A DNA stretch of 64,000 nucleotides, taken from positions 87,675 to 151,674 of the forward strand of contig NZ_JAOCZP010000011.1 in assembly GCF_025336525.1 (NCBI RefSeq). The letters are read 5' to 3'. This DNA comes from Chelativorans salis (GTDB lineage: Bacteria; Pseudomonadota; Alphaproteobacteria; Rhizobiales; Rhizobiaceae). The notes under the pieces are model-generated. The model worked only from the letters and a program-made list of their open reading frames with translations, made no database searches and was not told the origin of the DNA. Within the stretch, counting starts at the first letter, position 1. Every line of letters begins with the position of its first letter. This document shows, piece after piece, positions 60,886 to 64,000 of this stretch. The translations under genes were made by a program, and so were the position numbers.

Positions 60886-61658
60886 TGGGCAGGCTCGAAG
60901 GCAAGACCGCCATCATCACGGGTGCAGCGCGCGGCATCGGCCGCGCCTTCGCCGCGCGCTATGCCGAAGAAGGCGCGCGGGTTGCCATTGCGGACATCAA
61001 CGTGGAAGCGGCGGAGGAAGCGGCCGCCGAGATCGGCGGCGGGGCGATTGCCGTGCATCTCGACGTTACCGATCAGGCCTCGATCGACGCGGCGGTGCGG
61101 GAGGCGCAGGAGCGGCTCGGCGGCATCGACATCCTCGTCAACAATGCAGCACTCTTCGATCTCGCCCCCATCGTTGAGATCACCCGTGAGAGCTATGAGC
61201 GCCTGTTCTCAATCAATGTCGCGGGAACGCTGTTCATGATGCAGGCCGTCGCCCGCTCGATGATCGCGCGCGGGAAAGGCGGCAAGATCATCAACATGGC
61301 GAGCCAGGCCGGCCGGCGCGGCGAGCCGCTGGTCGCCGTCTACTGTGCGACCAAGGCGGCCGTCATCAGCCTCACCCAGTCCGCCGGCCTCGATCTCATC
61401 AAGCACCGCATCAATGTCAACGCCATCGCGCCAGGCGTGGTCGACGGAGAACACTGGGACGGCGTCGACGCGCTCTTCGCCAAATACGAAAACCGCCCGC
61501 TCGGGGAGAAGAAGCGGCTGGTGGGCGAAGCCGTCCCCTATGGCCGCATGGGCCGGCCGGAGGACCTGACGGGCATGGCGGTGTTCCTGGCCTCCGAAGA
61601 GGCCGAGTACATCGTCGCCCAGACCTACAACGTCGACGGCGGCAACTGGATGAGCTGA
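60885..61658 (+). CDS. smoS: Sorbitol dehydrogenase (SDR family) SmoS
   Basis: A 257-residue short-chain dehydrogenase that oxidises sorbitol (D-glucitol) to fructose with NAD; relatives also act on galactitol and L-iditol. Cofactor motif 'TGAARGIGRAFA' (about 12-23), 'DINVEAAEEA' with the NAD-specifying Asp, 'NNAALFDLAP', catalytic Ser in 'INMASQAGRRGEP' and Tyr/Lys in 'VYCATKAA' (YxxxK). The C-terminus 'NVDGGNWMS' is typical of SmoS. Translationally coupled to smoK. Confidence 0.92.
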   Translation: MGRLEGKTAIITGAARGIGRAFAARYAEEGARVAIADINVEAAEEAAAEIGGGAIAVHLDVTDQASIDAAVREAQERLGGIDILVNNAALFDLAPIVEITRESYERLFSINVAGTLFMMQAVARSMIARGKGGKIINMASQAGRRGEPLVAVYCATKAAVISLTQSAGLDLIKHRINVNAIAPGVVDGEHWDGVDALFAKYENRPLGEKKRLVGEAVPYGRMGRPEDLTGMAVFLASEEAEYIVAQTYNVDGGNWMS

Positions 61659-61703
61659 GGCTTTCGCGCCTTGAACAAAAGAGCCGGGAATGGGACAGAC
61701 ACA

Positions 61704-63182
61704 ATGACTACGAGGCTTCGTGCCGACGCGCTGGACACCATTGCATCCCGCGCCGCCGTGCCGGTCTACGACCGCAGGGGGCTCTCCGCCGGCATCGTTC
61801 ATTTCGGCGTCGGCAATTTTCATCGCGCGCACCAGGCCGTCTACCTGGACGATCTGTTCAACAAGGGCCGCGACCACGACTGGGCGATCGTCGGCGCCGG
61901 CGTCCTGCCCGCCGATGGCGCGATGCGCGGGCGGCTTGCCGAACAGGATTTTCTCACGACTGTTGTCGAGCAGGAGGCCGACCGAAGCACAGCGCGCGTG
62001 ACCGGCGCCATGATCGACTATCTTCGCACCGAAGACAGGACGGCGATCATCGACCGGCTGGCAGACCCGGCAGTGCGCATCGTCTCGCTCACCATCACCG
62101 AAGGTGGCTATTTCATCGACCCGGCCTCCGGCGCCTTCGACCCCGAACATCCTGATATCGTCGCCGACGGCACAGCACCCGATGCCCCGCGCACTGTCTT
62201 CGGCCTGATTGCAGCAGGATTGAAGAGGCGAAAGGCCGAAGGCACCCTCCCCTTCACCGTCATGTCCTGCGACAACATCCCCCATAACGGCACTGTTACC
62301 CGCAGCGCGCTTACCGGCCTTGCCGAACTCTCCGATCCCGGCCTCGCGGCATGGATCGGGGAAGCTGTTGCTTTCCCCAATGGCATGGTCGACCGCATCA
62401 CACCGGCGACCGGCGACCGCGAGCGGCAAATCTGTGCCGAGGAATATGGCATAGAGGACGCCTGCCCTGTCTTCTGCGAAGGCTTCAAGCAGTGGGTGCT
62501 GGAAGACGACTTTCCGGCCGGGCGGCCGGCGCTGGAAGAAGCAGGCGTGCAGTTCGTGCCCGACGTCACGCCCTACGAGCACATGAAGATCCGCATCCTC
62601 AACGGCGGCCATGCGATGATCGGCTATCCTGCCGGCCTCATGGATATCCACTTCGTGCACGAGGCGATGGAGCATCCGCTGATCCGTGCCTTCCTGCAGA
62701 AGGTCGAAGAGGAGGAGATCATTCCGATTGTGCCGCCAGTGCCCGATACCGACCTCGGCGACTATTACCGGCTGATCGATGCACGCTTCGCCAACCCCAA
62801 GATCGGCGATACCGTGCGCCGGCTGTGCCTCGACGGCTCAAACCGGCAGCCGAAATTCATCGTCCCTTCCATCCATGATCGGCTGAAGCGCGGCGGGGGG
62901 ATCACCGGCCTGGCGCTGGAATCGGCGTTGTGGTGCCGCTATTGCTTCGGCACCACGGAGAACGGTAAGGAGATTGCGCCCAACGATCCCGCCTGGGACC
63001 GACTGCGGGCGCAGGCGCTGAAGGCTAGGGACGACCCCCTCGCCTGGCTGGAGATGGAGGACATCTATGGAGGTGTGGCGCAAGCGGATGTCTTCCGAAA
63101 AGCCTTTGCCGGAGCCCTTGCCGCCCTTTGGCGGGATGGTACGGAAAAGGTGCTCGCCTGCTATCTGGAAGACCGCCTCTAG
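61704..63182 (+). CDS. mtlK: Mannitol 2-dehydrogenase (polyol long-chain dehydrogenase) MtlK
   Basis: A 492-residue enzyme oxidising mannitol (also arabitol or sorbitol) to the ketose. 'IVHFGVGNFHRAHQAVYLDD' is the N-terminal nucleotide-binding segment. 'SLTITEGGY' and 'MSCDNIPHNG' follow, and the catalytic lysine signature 'YEHMKIRILNGGHAMIGYPA' (K in MKIRILNG) is intact. The ATG at 61704 is preferred to an upstream TTG (61671); the ribosome site is weak (GGGA). It lies 45 bp after smoS. Confidence 0.93.
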   Translation: MTTRLRADALDTIASRAAVPVYDRRGLSAGIVHFGVGNFHRAHQAVYLDDLFNKGRDHDWAIVGAGVLPADGAMRGRLAEQDFLTTVVEQEADRSTARVTGAMIDYLRTEDRTAIIDRLADPAVRIVSLTITEGGYFIDPASGAFDPEHPDIVADGTAPDAPRTVFGLIAAGLKRRKAEGTLPFTVMSCDNIPHNGTVTRSALTGLAELSDPGLAAWIGEAVAFPNGMVDRITPATGDRERQICAEEYGIEDACPVFCEGFKQWVLEDDFPAGRPALEEAGVQFVPDVTPYEHMKIRILNGGHAMIGYPAGLMDIHFVHEAMEHPLIRAFLQKVEEEEIIPIVPPVPDTDLGDYYRLIDARFANPKIGDTVRRLCLDGSNRQPKFIVPSIHDRLKRGGGITGLALESALWCRYCFGTTENGKEIAPNDPAWDRLRAQALKARDDPLAWLEMEDIYGGVAQADVFRKAFAGALAALWRDGTEKVLACYLEDRL

Positions 63183-63191
63183 GCTCTGCGT

Positions 63192-63896
63192 ATGAGGAGC
63201 GATCGCCTCGTCATCTTCGACTGCGACGGCGTTTTGGTCGACAGCGAGCCTATCTCCATCGCCGTTCTGCTGGAGGTCATCACCGCGGCCGGCGCCACGA
63301 TTGAGCCTTCAGTCGCCTATCGCCGCTTCCTCGGCCGCTCGATGGCGAGCATCGCCAAGGCAGTGGAGGACGAGTGCGGCCTCGCCATGACAGACGGACA
63401 CCTGGAGGAGATGCGTGCGCGTCTCTACGAGCGCTTCCGCCAGGAGCTCAAGCCTATTCCCGGCCTCGTGGAAACGCTTGCCGGACTGCACCCCCCCCAC
63501 TGCGTTGCCTCCTCCAGCCAGCCCGAGCGCATCCGGCTCTCCCTGGGCGTCACGGGCCTGCTCTCGCATTTCGAGCCGCACATTTTTAGCGCCACGATGG
63601 TGGCGAACGGTAAGCCGGCGCCGGATCTTTTCCTCCATGCGGCAACCATGATGGGCGTGGAGCCGGCCAAATGCGTGGTCATCGAGGACAGCCCCGCCGG
63701 CATCGAGGCGGCGCGACGCGCCGGCATGCAGGTGATGGCCTTCGCCGGCGGCTCGCATGCCGCCCCCGCCGGCCTCAAGGCCGCATTCGAGACGCTGGGG
63801 CCTGACAGTATCTTCCACGACATGCGCGAGCTGCCTGCCCTGCTGGCCAGGATAGACAAACAGCTGCAGGTTCCCGATAAGACGCCGCCGACTTGA
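63192..63896 (+). CDS. HAD-family phosphatase
   Basis: A 234-residue beta-phosphoglucomutase/phosphatase-like HAD hydrolase. Motif I '[13 protein letters not shown]' holds the nucleophile Asp and acid/base Asp, motif II is '[10 protein letters not shown]', motif III the Lys in 'NGKPAPDLF', and motif IV '[13 protein letters not shown]'. It starts 9 bp after mtlK and is likely the last operon gene. Rhizobial polyol operons often carry such a phosphatase next to mtlK; it may remove phosphate from a polyol or sugar phosphate. The remaining 104 bp of the window show no gene. Confidence 0.9.
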   Translation: MRSDRLVIFDCDGVLVDSEPISIAVLLEVITAAGATIEPSVAYRRFLGRSMASIAKAVEDECGLAMTDGHLEEMRARLYERFRQELKPIPGLVETLAGLHPPHCVASSSQPERIRLSLGVTGLLSHFEPHIFSATMVANGKPAPDLFLHAATMMGVEPAKCVVIEDSPAGIEAARRAGMQVMAFAGGSHAAPAGLKAAFETLGPDSIFHDMRELPALLARIDKQLQVPDKTPPT

Positions 63897-64000
63897 CGGT
63901 GGTATCGCAAACCGTGAAAAAGCAGCAAGGTTCGTGCCTAAACCACTATCCATCATATTCTCGCCGCGCGAGGGAGACAAAGCGGCAAGGATAGCTATTG

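Overview
This is high-GC DNA from an alphaproteobacterium, most likely a member of the Hyphomicrobiales (Mesorhizobium/Phyllobacteriaceae-like). The assignment rests on a complete polyol operon of the rhizobial smoEFGKS-mtlK type, many tripartite tricarboxylate transporters (TTT), a sunset-domain protein and a 25-residue membrane peptide of a kind common in that order. It is inference from gene content; no rRNA or complete tRNA gene is present. The window is almost all solute uptake plus catabolism, with a patch of mobile-DNA debris in each half.

Layout. 1-4.1 kb: a TTT operon (minus strand) whose binding-protein gene lies between two paralogous SAM-methyltransferase-like genes, with a divergent LysR gene. 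4.1-15.9 kb: a second TTT locus (tctAB on the minus strand, tctC on the plus strand) with a ThDP-dependent enzyme, aldehyde dehydrogenase, D-2-hydroxyacid dehydrogenase, class II aldolase, dienelactone-hydrolase-like enzyme and a LysR regulator with two HTH domains. 14.4-17.3 kb holds remnants (GrpB, VTT-type membrane protein, cupredoxin, IS5-type transposase, an (AG)16 tract). 17.4-23.4 kb: an amidohydrolase and a 4,5-dihydroxyphthalate-decarboxylase-like protein convergent with tctABC and a second double-HTH LysR gene. 23.4-24.7 kb: two oppositely oriented gene fragments (lectin-like lipoprotein, zwf). 24.8-31.9 kb: a glycerophosphodiester phosphodiesterase, then a LysR gene divergent from a sulfatase-tctC-tctB-tctA operon.

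32.1-41.6 kb: a carbohydrate module. The binding protein, two permeases, ATPase and transketolase are on the minus strand; an RpiR regulator, aldolase-like protein and PfkB kinase are on the plus strand, with a 10-bp inverted repeat between the two arms. 42.3-47.6 kb: an SDR-DoxX-like fusion, a DUF2269 protein, a thiolase, a 3-hydroxyisobutyrate-dehydrogenase-like protein and a SorC/DeoR regulator (SmoC-like). 47.6-56.3 kb: an accessory patch of very small membrane and secreted proteins, an odd Phd antitoxin, a lysozyme-like fragment, an SRAP protein, a GIY-YIG protein, and a scar made of a tyrosine-recombinase C-terminus next to the 5' half of a tRNA-Ser. 56.8-63.9 kb: the polyol operon (binding protein, two permeases, ATPase, sorbitol dehydrogenase, mannitol dehydrogenase, HAD phosphatase).

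Two general patterns stand out. All six binding-protein genes (four tctC, two ABC) are followed by a GC-rich hairpin, which would fit over-expression of the binding protein relative to its membrane partners. Also, the probable smoC regulator is separated from smoE by about 9 kb of accessory DNA with an integrase/tRNA scar at its far end, suggesting that an element entered the polyol locus.
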